Source: Isoetes taiwanensis
Lineage: Eukaryota > Streptophyta > Lycopodiopsida > Isoetales > Isoetaceae
Direction of reading: 5' to 3'
Length of the DNA: 64,000 nucleotides
NCBI GenBank assembly: GCA_021234155.1
Contig: JAJEKV010000006.1
Coordinates: 2,455,815 to 2,519,814 of the forward strand
This document shows, piece after piece, positions 41,963 through 51,934 of the stretch. Numbering within the stretch: position 1 is the stretch's first letter; each line of letters opens with the position of its first letter. Below the pieces are notes generated by a model. That model did not search any database. It saw only the letters and a list, made by a program, of their open reading frames with translations, and had not been told where the DNA came from. A program made the position numbers and the translations under genes.

Positions 41963-43865
41963 TTTGAATGGAAAAATTGTCAAATTGAGAGAAGTTTTGT
42001 GTGTGCCTAGCCTAGTGAGAAATCTTACTGTTTGTCAACTAGTAGATTTGGGATACAAAGTATTGTTTGAGCAACTTCAATGTAAAGTGTTTTTTAATGG
42101 TGAATTGAAGTTTATTGGAAAACGTGTTGGGAATCTATTTGGACTTGATATTGAGCATCTTCCTGAAATAAATCTTGTTGAATATCCAGATCTGAAACTA
42201 TGGCATAACAGACTTTGCCATACAAATTCTACCATTATAGAAGCACTTGGAAAGAAGGGGCTAATTTCTGCTAAACCAGAAGAAGGAAAATTTATGTGTG
42301 GTGGTTGTCAATTAGGGAAGCAATCAAGACTACCATTCAAAAAGTCAAATAAAAGAGCAAAGGGCATTTTGGACTTAATACACACAGATTTATGTGGTCC
42401 AATAAATATTACAAGTTTGAGTGGACACAAATATTTTATGAGCTTCATAGATGATTTTAGCAGAAGAACTAAATGCTATTTATTGAAAACAAAGGATCAA
42501 GCATATGATGCCTTAAAATTGTTTGCTGTTGAATCAGAGTTGGAAACAGGAAGGAAGATAAAATGTATAAGGTCTGATAGGGGAGGTGAATATGTGTCAG
42601 ATGAGTTTAGAGCTTTTTGTGCAAATAGAGGAATTAAGAGACAACTAACGTGTAGGTATTCACCACAACAAAATGGAGTTGCAGAAAGAAAGAACAGGAC
42701 ATTGCTTGATGTTGTAAGATCCATGCTAAAATATTCAGGGCTTCCGAATTTTCTCTGGGATGAAGCTATTAAAACAGCAGTGTATGTACAAAATCTGCTG
42801 CCATCTTCAAGCATAAAAGGAGCCATACCAGATATGCTGTGGACAGGTAAGTTTCCAACCTATGAAAATTTAAAGGCTTATGGGTGTTTGTGTTTTGTGC
42901 ATGTTCCAGAAGAATTAAGGAAAAAATTGGATGATAGAGCCTACATAGCATATCTCGCAGGGTATGACTCAAATTCTAAGGCATTCAGATTATATGATCC
43001 TGCAAGAAGGAAAATCATAATTAGTAGAGATGTTGTTTTCAATGAGAAAGAATTCTATAGGAAGATTCCTAAGATAAATTCAGAAGATATGTCTGAATGC
43101 AAAAAAGAAGAAGAGTTGACAGAAATAAAACAAAACCTAAATGAGAAGGAGGAGAGAATTAAAGATCAAATGGATATGAGTGACTCTGATAATGAGTCTG
43201 AAATAGCCCCAGAGCCAGAAATTGAACCTAGGATGAATCAGAGCATTGAAATGGAAGAGGAAGCAGTTATTAAGCCAGACAAACCCAAAAGGAAAGCAAA
43301 GAGGACAGAAGCTCAAATATTAGCAGATGAAGCTAAACATGATGTGGAGCTGCATGGCAGAACTGAGGTGGGAAAAAGCAAAAGATTTAAGCCAATTGAA
43401 GGTGAGATTCATACAGTATTTGACATACTAGTGCTTGAATCTGATAAAGTACCTCAAAGTTATAATGAAGCCATAAGTGACATTAATGCAAAACACTGGA
43501 GACATGCAATGGAAGAAGAAATGAAGGCTTTTAAGAGAACAGGTACATACACTGTAGTAGATATGCCCTTGGACAAAAATATAGTTGGAAATAAGTGGAT
43601 ATATCGAATAAAACCTGGAGTAGATGGAAAAACAAAGAAATTTAAAGCCAGGCTTGTTGCACAAGGGTTTACACAGAAAAAGGGTGAAGACTTTGATGAA
43701 ACTTTTTCACCTTTAGTCAAGATAAACAGTTTAAGGATGCTTCTGGCCATTGCTAATGCATGTAGTTTTGAAATACATCACATGGATGTCAGCACAGCAT
43801 TTTTAAATGCCAAATTGGAAGAAGAAATTTATCTGAAACCTGCAGCTGGCTTTGATGAAGAATAG
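41946..43865 (+). CDS. Copia-2 pol, first part: integrase and start of RT
   Basis: GAG-pre-integrase LKLWHNRLCHTN, zinc region CGGCQLGKQSRLPF, integrase core with IHTDLCGPI (Asp), IRSDRGGEYVSDEF (Asp) and YSPQQNGVAERKNRTL (Glu). All three catalytic acidic residues are present. RT begins with WRHAMEEEMKAFKR, NKWIYRIK, FKARLVAQGFTQ and IHHMDVSTAFLNAKLEEEIY (first Asp). It is cut after AAGFDEE by the LINE insertion, which supplies an immediate stop. Confidence 0.93.
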   Translation: MLELFDLNGKIVKLREVLCVPSLVRNLTVCQLVDLGYKVLFEQLQCKVFFNGELKFIGKRVGNLFGLDIEHLPEINLVEYPDLKLWHNRLCHTNSTIIEALGKKGLISAKPEEGKFMCGGCQLGKQSRLPFKKSNKRAKGILDLIHTDLCGPINITSLSGHKYFMSFIDDFSRRTKCYLLKTKDQAYDALKLFAVESELETGRKIKCIRSDRGGEYVSDEFRAFCANRGIKRQLTCRYSPQQNGVAERKNRTLLDVVRSMLKYSGLPNFLWDEAIKTAVYVQNLLPSSSIKGAIPDMLWTGKFPTYENLKAYGCLCFVHVPEELRKKLDDRAYIAYLAGYDSNSKAFRLYDPARRKIIISRDVVFNEKEFYRKIPKINSEDMSECKKEEELTEIKQNLNEKEERIKDQMDMSDSDNESEIAPEPEIEPRMNQSIEMEEEAVIKPDKPKRKAKRTEAQILADEAKHDVELHGRTEVGKSKRFKPIEGEIHTVFDILVLESDKVPQSYNEAISDINAKHWRHAMEEEMKAFKRTGTYTVVDMPLDKNIVGNKWIYRIKPGVDGKTKKFKARLVAQGFTQKKGEDFDETFSPLVKINSLRMLLAIANACSFEIHHMDVSTAFLNAKLEEEIYLKPAAGFDEE

Positions 43866-44371
43866 AATAGAATAGTTTTTTTAACGTCCACGGAGACCAA
43901 TAGGTCATGGGACCCATACAATGGGCTAGTACAATCATTACTACTAGGATTAAAAAACCCCTGCCTCGAGAGGTTTTCAAGGGAAAAACCTTTGCAGTAA
44001 TGATGATACTAGACAAGCGGAGATAATGACTACTGAGGGCTCAGTAATTGCAGATGCTTATCTAGAACCTCAAGTATGTATAATGCCAAGTCATGCACAG
44101 ATGGTGCTCTGAGAAGTTGTGGAAGCGTGGAATGGAATGCTAAGGTCAAAAAATGATTCCGAACTATCTCAAAAGCAGGGCAACTCAGAAGAGTATGGCT
44201 TTCATCTTCAATAACCTGTAACTGGCAACAGACACATAGTCTCGCTTCTCGCGGCAATTGCGGCCGCTCCCATCTACCTGTCTCAATCCGTAGCCTGTGG
44301 GACCCCATGCGAATTGATGCAATAGCTACAAGCTTGTTCCTGGACAATGAAGCAAGCAAATAATCTAAAAA
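43866..44371 (-). mobile_element. 5'-truncated LINE tail inserted into Copia-2 RT
   Basis: Minus-oriented. It encodes the LINE C-terminal zinc region (HRLRIETGRWERPQLP, CVCCQ, ESHTLLSCPAFEIVR; 44,359-44,030), then a 3' UTR with stem-loop S3, a small GACC/GGTC hairpin and a tail AAAAAAAC(TATTC)n at the left border. The copia RT frame (DEE then GKVWKLNRAVYGLKQ) resumes at 44,372. A target duplication longer than about 3 bp is not evident. Confidence 0.85.
43926..44012 (-). other. Conserved stem-loop module, copy S3, in LINE 3' UTR
   Basis: CTAGTA+ATCATTACT pairs with AGTAATGAT+TACTAG around a core with AGGTTTT/AAAACCT, CTCGAG and GGGG-TTTTTTAATCC. The core matches S1 and S2; the stem sequence does not, but pairing is kept. 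Confidence 0.7.
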
Positions 44372-45472
44372 GGGAAAGTTTGGAAACTAAATAGAGCAGT
44401 GTATGGTCTCAAACAGTCTCCTAGAGAATGGTACAAATGCATGGATGGATATTTGTTAGAACAAGGTTTCAAAAAACTTAATGGCGATGGGAATCTATAT
44501 AGATTTAATTTGGGAGATGAATGGTGTATCATTGCATTGTATGTTGATGACAATATTATGGTGGCTAAAAGCAATAGAGTATTAAACCATTGTAAAGAAA
44601 TTTTAAAGAGAAGATTCCAGATGACTGACCTTGGTGAATTAAAGAAATTTCTTGGGATTGATGTATACAGAAACAGGGATCAGAAAATACTTGTCTTAAG
44701 TCAGCAAGGTCACATCCAAAATATGTTGAAGAGATTTCATATGGAAAATTGCAATGTGGCAGCCACTCCCATGGTACCTGGTCATAAAATATCTAGTGAA
44801 ATGTGTCCAAAAATTGAAAAGGAAAGTATACAAATGGAAAGGGTACCCTATAGGAGTTTGATTGGATGTCTGTCATATGTAGCCAACTGTACTCGACCTG
44901 ATATTGCATTTGCAGTCAATATACTTAGCAGATACAATAACAATCCTGGGAAAGCACATTGGAATGCAGCCAAAAGGATTTTGAAGTATTTGAAAGGTAC
45001 AGTACAATTTGGCATATTATTCAATGATACTAACTTGCAATTGCAAGCCTATTGTGATGCTGACTGGGCAGGAGACCTGGACAAACGGAAATCCACTTTA
45101 GGATATGTTGTATTGTTAGGTGGAGCTCCAGTTGCATGGAAATGCAAAAAGCAATCTAGCATTGCACTTTCTAGTGCTGAGGCTGAATATAACTCAGCAT
45201 CATTGGTGACAAAGGAGTTAGTTTGGGAAAGAAGACTTATGAAAGAGTTAGGTTTTACACAAACAGGACCAACAGTTATATATTGTGACAATACCAGCTG
45301 CATTGCCATGACAAAAAACCCAGTTTCACATGAAAGATCAAAACATATTGAATTAGAAGTACATTTTATTAGAGATATGGTGAAGAAAGATCAAGTACAT
45401 CTAACTTATGTCAGCACAGTAGATCAAATGGCAGATATTCTTACAAAGGCCCTGCCAGTTTCAAGATTTTAG
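44372..45472 (+). CDS. Copia-2 pol, second part: RT and RNase H
   Basis: RT resumes with GKVWKLNRAVYGLKQSPREW, the catalytic YVDDN (ALYVDDNIMVAKS), FLGIDVYRN and YRSLIGCLSYVANCTRPDIA. RNase H follows: YCDADWAGDLDKRKSTLGY, SSAEAEYNSA, CDNTSCIAMTKNP, HIELEVHFIRD and the conserved end ADILTKALP. Intact apart from separation from the first part by the LINE tail. Confidence 0.93.
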   Translation, partial: GKVWKLNRAVYGLKQSPREWYKCMDGYLLEQGFKKLNGDGNLYRFNLGDEWCIIALYVDDNIMVAKSNRVLNHCKEILKRRFQMTDLGELKKFLGIDVYRNRDQKILVLSQQGHIQNMLKRFHMENCNVAATPMVPGHKISSEMCPKIEKESIQMERVPYRSLIGCLSYVANCTRPDIAFAVNILSRYNNNPGKAHWNAAKRILKYLKGTVQFGILFNDTNLQLQAYCDADWAGDLDKRKSTLGYVVLLGGAPVAWKCKKQSSIALSSAEAEYNSASLVTKELVWERRLMKELGFTQTGPTVIYCDNTSCIAMTKNPVSHERSKHIELEVHFIRDMVKKDQVHLTYVSTVDQMADILTKALPVSRF

Positions 45473-45510
45473 CAAATAAGGGCATTATTGCAGTGCAGTA
45501 AATATCACAT

Positions 45511-45597
45511 GAAGGGGGGATGTTAAAATGCAGTTTTCATGTGATATTACATTGTTGCCATATCTAATCTATGAGAAGCAGTGGCAGTAGATTAGAA
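45511..45597 (+). repeat. Copia-2 polypurine tract and 77-bp 3' LTR
   Basis: GAAGGGGGGA (45,511-45,520), then TGTTAAAATGCAG matching the first 77 bp of the 5' LTR and ending at GATTAGAA directly before the ACAGC duplication. About 585 bp of LTR is missing. Confidence 0.85.
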
Positions 45598-45602
45598 ACA
45601 GC

Positions 45603-48162
45603 CCCAACCAGAACCGTGGGAAGGGGCAACTGGTCCTTGAGAGCAGGATAAAGTTTCAAAATGGTGGCTAAACTCAAAGGAATTTTGATTTTTGCAAGTT
45701 CTTCGTGGAGTTCCAAAGGAACATGAGAAAACAAATCAGCAGGATCCAAGGGAGCTGAAGTCTGAGGTAAAGAAGCAGAAACTTCTTTGAGAAGCTCCAC
45801 CTCTGCAGCAATATTCGGATATGTCTGAGAGCGTGGAGTGTGAGATGACGGAGGTGCGTCCTGACGCTGTTGAGCCCTGGTGGTGGCGTGCACATTAGCA
45901 AGTGTGCGGCCTTCGGCAGCCTGCATGAGGTTGAGGATACTTTGTCTTACCTTAGGCATGACATGAGGCATGAGTTTATCCAAGTTTGGTGCAAAGTGAA
46001 CCTTTTTTTCCTCTTCATGAGGAATCGTGTCTACGGCAAAAGCAGGGCACGTATCATGAGGAATGCTGCCCGGGGGATTCACCTTTATCAAATGAGCATA
46101 TGCTATCTGCGTGCTTAAGGTGAGAAGAAACACCCCTATATACGTACGCAAAAGTGTTGGAAAAACACCCCTTCCATGGAGAAAATACATTAGAATGTTA
46201 GTAAGAGGGGGATTTAAACCCCTAGTATACGTACGAAAACATCGATAAAAAACCCCCTTCCACACACTCACTAGGTTTATACAGGTCTTCTGTGTGAATC
46301 CCCCGGGGAATGATGGTCAAGGGGCATGAAGCCCTGGTCTGTCGAGAGACCAAACCAACCCAGTTTGACGGTTGGACCGGAGGATTGAGAGCTTGGTAAA
46401 TTTCTTCCTGAGCTTGTTGATCCAGAGGAGGAGTTGACGAAGGAGCTGGTTGATACCTTTGTTGTGGAGGCACGCGTGGTGGCTTTCTGAGAACAGGACG
46501 AGGGCCTTGTTTGCCATTAGCGATCCAAAGTTGATAGGCTGTGAGGCGGACTGACGTGGTTTGATTCGTGTCTAGAAGTTGGACTTGAACTTGAGGAAGT
46601 TGAGGGCACGCCGTGGTGGTATGACCCCATTCCAGACAATGATAGCACTGGGCTTTAGAAGGATCAAAAGGAGGCCGGGTGCTTTGTCCTCTTGACGGCT
46701 GAGATTGCTGAGATTGTGGATACTGTTGAAGTGGTTGAGCTTGAAATGGCTGAGGTTGGTATGACATCTGTTGCTGAGGCGTGGTCTGGACTTGATAAAC
46801 CATCTTTTGCCGGAAGGGTGTAGGATGAGTACGAGTGCATTCTTCCGTGGCATGATTGCACATGTTGCAGCGTTTACAATGAGGAGGGCCATTGGAGGAG
46901 TTGCACTCATTGGCCAAATGGCTTTGATATTTGCAGAGGTGGCACCAAATTTGACTGCGTTGAGGATTTGCGTGTTGAGACTGAACTGCAGTCTGAGGTA
47001 CCATGATAGGAGGAATGAAGGGTAGCTCCTGGAGGGCCACGCCTCGGGAGGAAACATTAACTGAATGATTGACAAGTTCGATGGCCTGCTCCAAAGTCTT
47101 GGGGCGCAGGTATTCAGTCATGAGACGAATAGCCGGAGGAAGTCCCTGGAGAAACTAGACGAGGATCTGGCTTTGCGTGGGGTACTCTTGAAGTTTGCTG
47201 AGGAGGATGTGAAGACGATCCGCAAAATCCCGGACTGACTCCGTGGGCGCTTGCTGAAGATCATTGAGTTGCTTGAGGAGAAGTTGATCATCATCTGTGG
47301 TGCCATAATGAGAAAGCAAAGCAGTCTTCATTTCGGTCCAGTTTTGTTTCCAATGGCTTTTGTTTGCCATGAGCCATTGATGAGGGGATCCACGCAACGT
47401 GGTGGAAAAGATATGGAACTTCAGTTGAGGTTGAGCATGACCATTTAGGACAGCCAGAGCCTCAAATTCTTCCATGTGGGCTTGAGCACTTTGATCCAAT
47501 GGTTTGCCTTTAGTACTGCCAAAAGTGGGATAGGTTAGTTTGAGAGTCTGAAAAGAAGATTGTGACGGACCTTGGGCATAGAGCGGCTGAGTAGGAGGAC
47601 GCACATAGTGAGGTGGTACAGCCATAGTCTCGGTATGGTGTGGCAGAGGGGCAGAAAAACCTTGAGAGTCTGGAAAAGGAGCATCCTGTGGGGATGGTCC
47701 TTGAGAGCTTTGTTCGTGAGGTTTGAGATCAGCGAGAGTGTAAACTGGAAGAGTATGGTGAAAAGAAGAGGATTGGGGATATGCCTGAACCTTGGGAGGG
47801 CCGAAAGAGACATGGGGATAACCCATTCCTCCAAGGGGAGATGATGGTTGTGAAGGCAGAGGAGCAGAGGAGATATGAATGTAGGCACTCTCTGGAGTAT
47901 GGAAATAAGCTGGAGGGGGCTGAACAGGTGTATGATATGGGGACTGAGGTTGTGAACAATGTTTACACGCTGGTGGAGAGCCAGGACGAGAGTGAACACG
48001 AGGAGTAGGTGGCACCGATTGAGCTCGTGAGCGAATATGGCCTCCCTCAATATCATAACCAGTGTCATACATATCTCAAGCATCCTCGCGACGTTGATGG
48101 CGCTCCAAACGCGACGCCGTCTGGCCAAGAAGCTCCTCTGGGGTGAAAGCTCGGGCAGACAT
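45603..48162 (-). pseudogene. Gypsy-1 gag, broken
   Basis: ATG at 48,162 (MSARAFTPEELLGQTASRLE), in-frame TGA about 28 codons on, then a Pro/Ser/His-rich N-terminus. Retrotransposon gag domain follows (FHIFSTTLRGSPHQWLMANK, FADRLHILLSKLQEYPTQSQ), then TAG at about 47,155, where Trp is expected (ILV-W-FLQGLPPAIRL). Downstream in the same frame are three zinc knuckles (CHLCKYQSHLANEC, CKRCNMCNHATEEC, CYHCLEWGHTTTAC). After a frameshift near 46,250 the text runs to the copia insertion. Two nonsense codons and one frameshift. Confidence 0.88.
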
Positions 48163-48179
48163 AGTAAAAGAAGGAAGAA

Positions 48180-48203
48180 AATCAGACCCGGCAGCGGCGA
48201 CAG
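48180..48203 (-). other. Gypsy-1 primer binding region
   Basis: Minus strand next to the LTR reads CTGTCGCCGCTGCCGGGTCT, similar to gypsy primer sites of the TGGCGCCGxTGCCGGG class but with the first G of TGG changed. The tRNA is not assigned. Confidence 0.5.
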
Positions 48204-48791
48204 TGTTTGGGGTCTGGGTTCGGGAACTCCTGCAAGACAGCCCTCTGTGAGGACCCGCGGATCAAACAAGAGAGTCCGGTAGTTGTTTCACGTGGGATTT
48301 GCAAAAGAACAAAGGAAAAGGAGAAGAGAGAGAACAAAAGAAAACAATAAGAACACAATGATGAGAACAAAACTCTTTGATATCAAAGATGATACATGAG
48401 CTCTCGCAATCGAGAGAAAGCAGAAGTGAGATAAGACCAAAAACTCATCTAGCCCGTGAATGCTAGCTCTACTCATATATAGTACAATGGCCTTTGGCCC
48501 AATATAGACACTGTCAGATCTCGATGCCGACTCCTGGGAGAAGGCCTGATTTGAAGGAATGTTGGCGGTGCCTCTTGAGACCCTGGAATGACGCTGACGG
48601 TGATAGCCCGTCACTTGTCTGCTCTCGACCTCTTCGTGCCCGTGGCCTTCTGCGTGGTCTGCGGCTTGGTCTGCTGCTTGGTCTTCTGCTGGGCCTTCGA
48701 TGACTGACCTACACCTGACTGTGGATCCTTGGCCTTGACCTGGTCCGTCGTGTGCATGAATAGTCCTGTACCAGGACGTACAGGACTAACA
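48204..48791 (-). repeat. Gypsy-1 5' LTR (element sense)
   Basis: 588 bp, same length as the LTR at 35,752-36,339, with the same ends. Confidence 0.93.
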
Positions 48792-48796
48792 ATATC

Positions 48797-49960
48797 GAGG
48801 GCAACTTCTATCACACTCACTCGGATGTGGATAGGCTGGACTCCTATGTCGATCTATATGATGACATACAACAGCACAAGCAGTTGGGTTGTGTCATACT
48901 CCTCGTAGACTTCAATGCACGCACGGCGCGGAACAACCCATGAGGTTTGACCCCTTGACTAATGGTGTGTTGTAGCTGCACCCTTTAGAAGGAGACTAGG
49001 TCACGCGCTATGGTAGGCAGTTGCTTTTGCTCTGCAGTATCTTTGACTTGGTAATTTTCAATGGATCGGCACAATGGCCGTCCTCCGGCAAGCCCACTTG
49101 CAAGCAAAAGAACTAGGGGTGTGGATCTTGTATTCTGTTGGTTGTTGAGCAGGATATGCATCTGGTCATGCACTTCTGGGTGCGAACATATAGTAGGGAT
49201 GAGCAAGTGGACTCAGACCACCTACCACTTTACTTGCGACTGACTTGGCAAGTTGCTCGAATCCTTTGTGCGACACCTTCTCGTATGCCTCGGCTGCGAT
49301 TAAATTATGAACACGCAGAGGCTTATGGCTGGATGCTCACAGATGACCTGACGGGCATTCTGCAGCACTCTACGCTAAAGCAACAAGTGGGACACATCCT
49401 CAAAAATGCTACAGAAAGCTGCTTTGGAAGAAGTCGCCCTCAACGGACCTTGAGGATCGCAATCTTTCCACGTAATCAGTGGTTTGATGTTGAGTGCAAG
49501 AAACATATACACTGGCTCTGCCAGGTCACAAACCTGCTCTACGCATGCACCCGGACAATACTGCCTTTTTCATATCACTAAAAAAGCCAAGTACATCATG
49601 GCCCATTAATAGGAAATGAACTACATCCTAGATGGTCATCCCAAGACCTTCTGATTCTCAAAAAAACAAGTATAGCCTACAGGGTACATCACTCCCGAGC
49701 AGTGGGTGCAATACATGCATCAGCTTTACAATCCTCAGTGTGTACAAATAGCGGTACACCCACAGCAAGACCCGGCACTGGAAATCATAGAGGCAGATGT
49801 GAAAAGGCTTCCCTCGAAATAGTTAATTTGATGCTCAGTGCAAGGACCTTAAACATCAACTCAGACTGGTAATTGCACTATCTAATGACACAAACTTCTA
49901 TGCTATCTGTGCCAAAATGCTCACAATTTTGTCGAAGGATATGCATTTGGAACAAAGAAT
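48797..49960 (+). pseudogene. LINE-B, 3' part: endonuclease domain and linker to RT
   Basis: Continues the frame cut at 35,751. Text: EGNFYHTHSDVDRLDSYVDL, CVILLVDFNARTARN (the DFNA motif of APE-type endonuclease), YGRQLLLLCSIFDLVIFNG, and DSDHLPLYLRL (the SDH motif). Then IAIFPRNQWFDVECKK and ITPEQWVQYMHQLYNPQ, the usual linker before LINE RT. Several stops and frame changes; the RT itself is not found before the sequence changes near 49,960. Confidence 0.75.
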
Positions 49961-51166
49961 CAGAGTTGAGAGATGTTAAAGTTATTGTACTATGTAAAAT
50001 TTCAAGGTAATATAAAGATTTCTCGACTATGTATATAAGTATTCATTGGGGTTGTAAATTGAGACCAATGACTAAAGAGCAGCAGGCGAGGTGGGCGCTA
50101 GGAGTGCAGTTTTAACAGGTTGTTAGGGAAAGGCAGTAGATAATGGCTATTGAAAGGGGTGTCCAGATTGAATAGTAGATAATCTATCAGGAGGAGTGTA
50201 TGATCAAATCTAGACATGCTATGCGGAGTCGGTCAGGCATGTTCCTCATCATATTTTAGCTATCTCAAAGCCCCTCCACCTGTTAAAGTACCAGCCAAAC
50301 AAAGTTGTATTAGAAAAAGAATTGGATCTCCTTAATTTGGCTTGTTTATATTTCACAGATCTCTATTACTAATTTTATATACTGGATATGGGTAGATTGC
50401 AGCACCATTTGCAGTAGATGCTACTCCATTAAACAATGCAATCAAGTATATGATTTGTATTACATCAGGAACGTATGCTGCACGGACTACCACCATAAGC
50501 TATGCAACCGTAGGTAAGCATATGTCTTGTTGAAGGCATTTGTATGTTTCTAATTTCTTTCTAGTTGTAACCTAAACTTGTGTCTAGTGTGCTTGTGTCA
50601 TTAATAGTGAGCACAACCACTATAGATTTGTCTGCTTGCCCATTGCTTATATATTTTCTCAAAAACGTACAAACATATTTACTTTGCATGTACTTATTTA
50701 CATTGCACATACTTTACTTTGTTGCTTTTTTGCACTTGATATAAATCAGAAGTATTTGTTTCTTGTAATAGTATTTGTCTTTAAATTTTAACTGGGCTTT
50801 AAATTGGACCTATTTATTCTACTTCTTTCGCTTACATCTTGTTAAATTACAATGACAATGTCTTGTCTTTCATTAAATCATATCAATGTTTACAGAAATA
50901 ATGTTTATAAATGTAATGGTATCATTTGCATTTGCTATGATTTTTGCTGTTATTATGATTGCAAATGCAAATCTACAAGCAAATTCTCTTTTTATGCTAG
51001 AATCTTGTGCTTTTAAGATTCTTCAATCAATTTTCTTGTTTAATTTGTATGTTGTATTAAAGTTTAGAGTCCTATTCCAAGTTGGAATATCAGGGTTCAA
51101 ATCTATATTTGGTATATAAACATCGCAATACTTTATAGACTAGCAAATATAATGACCAATATTCTA
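49961..51166. other. No gene seen
   Basis: AT-rich. ORFs here (for example 50,886-51,119) are hydrophobic by composition and have no family I recognise. Confidence 0.5.
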
Positions 51167-51607
51167 ACTATTGCATTGTCTACAAAATTACTGAATGATC
51201 TAACTAATAAGATAATAATTTATCTGACTAATAAGCAACTAAGCGTTTGACTAATTATCTGTCTAAAAACTGATTAAGCTTCTGACCATTCATCTAACTA
51301 CATCTGATTAATTATTTGATGATTATTCTGACATTAAATGGTCAGATAAAACTCGTCAGTACATTCATTAGAAATAAGGGCCTGGAAGTTGTCTATTTTA
51401 TGAAGGCTCTCTGACAATTATTCTAACGTTTAGCCATCATTCTCTTGTAGTTTCATGTCCACAATCACGAACACGGTTTATGTCTGGTGGCTCTTAACCA
51501 CTGTCTTCTCCGCTTCATGTATCCCCTCATTAGACCCCTCTTCCTAGTCCTTCTCCTTAGTACTTTGCCACTCCGGAAAGTACCTATATTCATATTCCCC
51601 CTATGCC
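51167..51607 (+). repeat. Direct repeat DR-1 (right)
   Basis: Partner of 33,725-34,143, with small indels (for example an extra TTAATTATTTGA stretch near 51,305). Confidence 0.8.
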
Positions 51608-51934
51608 CTCTCCACATCATTCCCAACCGTCTTCTCCACCATGTTTCTTGCGGACCTAATCATGTTTCTGAATGAGCAATTTGCTTCTGCTCCAGACCAA
51701 GTTCTGGTGTATCACCACAATGAATACTTATATACAGAGTCTTAAATCTCTGTATTACATTGAGATTTTACATGGTATAATAACTTTAATAGCTCTCGAC
51801 TCTAATTCTTCGTCCCAAATGCATATCCATAGGCAAAATTGGGACCATTTTGGCGCGAATAGCACAAAAGTTTGTGTCCTCAAATAGTGCAATTATCAGC
51901 ATGAGTTGGTGTTAAAGCTCCTTGCACTGATCAT

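Larger units (their letters stand above)
40041..45597 (+). mobile_element. Copia-2, nested in Gypsy-1
   Basis: Plus-oriented Ty1/copia element flanked by ACAGC (40,036-40,040 and 45,598-45,602). Removing it with one ACAGC rejoins the gypsy frame (LPTVLVGAV then ATSTPTVHATVG). 5' LTR 662 bp, primer site, gag, pol and polypurine tract are present. The 3' LTR is only 77 bp. Coding damage is limited to one frameshift at about 41,930 and a LINE insertion in RT, so it was recently active. Confidence 0.93.
35752..48791 (-). mobile_element. Gypsy-1: 13-kb Ty3/gypsy (Tat/Athila-like) element with nested copia
   Basis: Two 588-bp LTRs in direct orientation, flanked by the 5-bp duplication ATATC (35,747-35,751 and 48,792-48,796). 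All coding text is on the minus strand: gag, protease, RT, RNase H, truncated integrase, then an extra ORF before the 3' LTR. About 13-14 substitutions separate the LTRs by eye (roughly 2 percent), mostly transitions. Without the copia insert the element would be about 7.5 kb. Several stops and frameshifts disable it. Confidence 0.93.
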
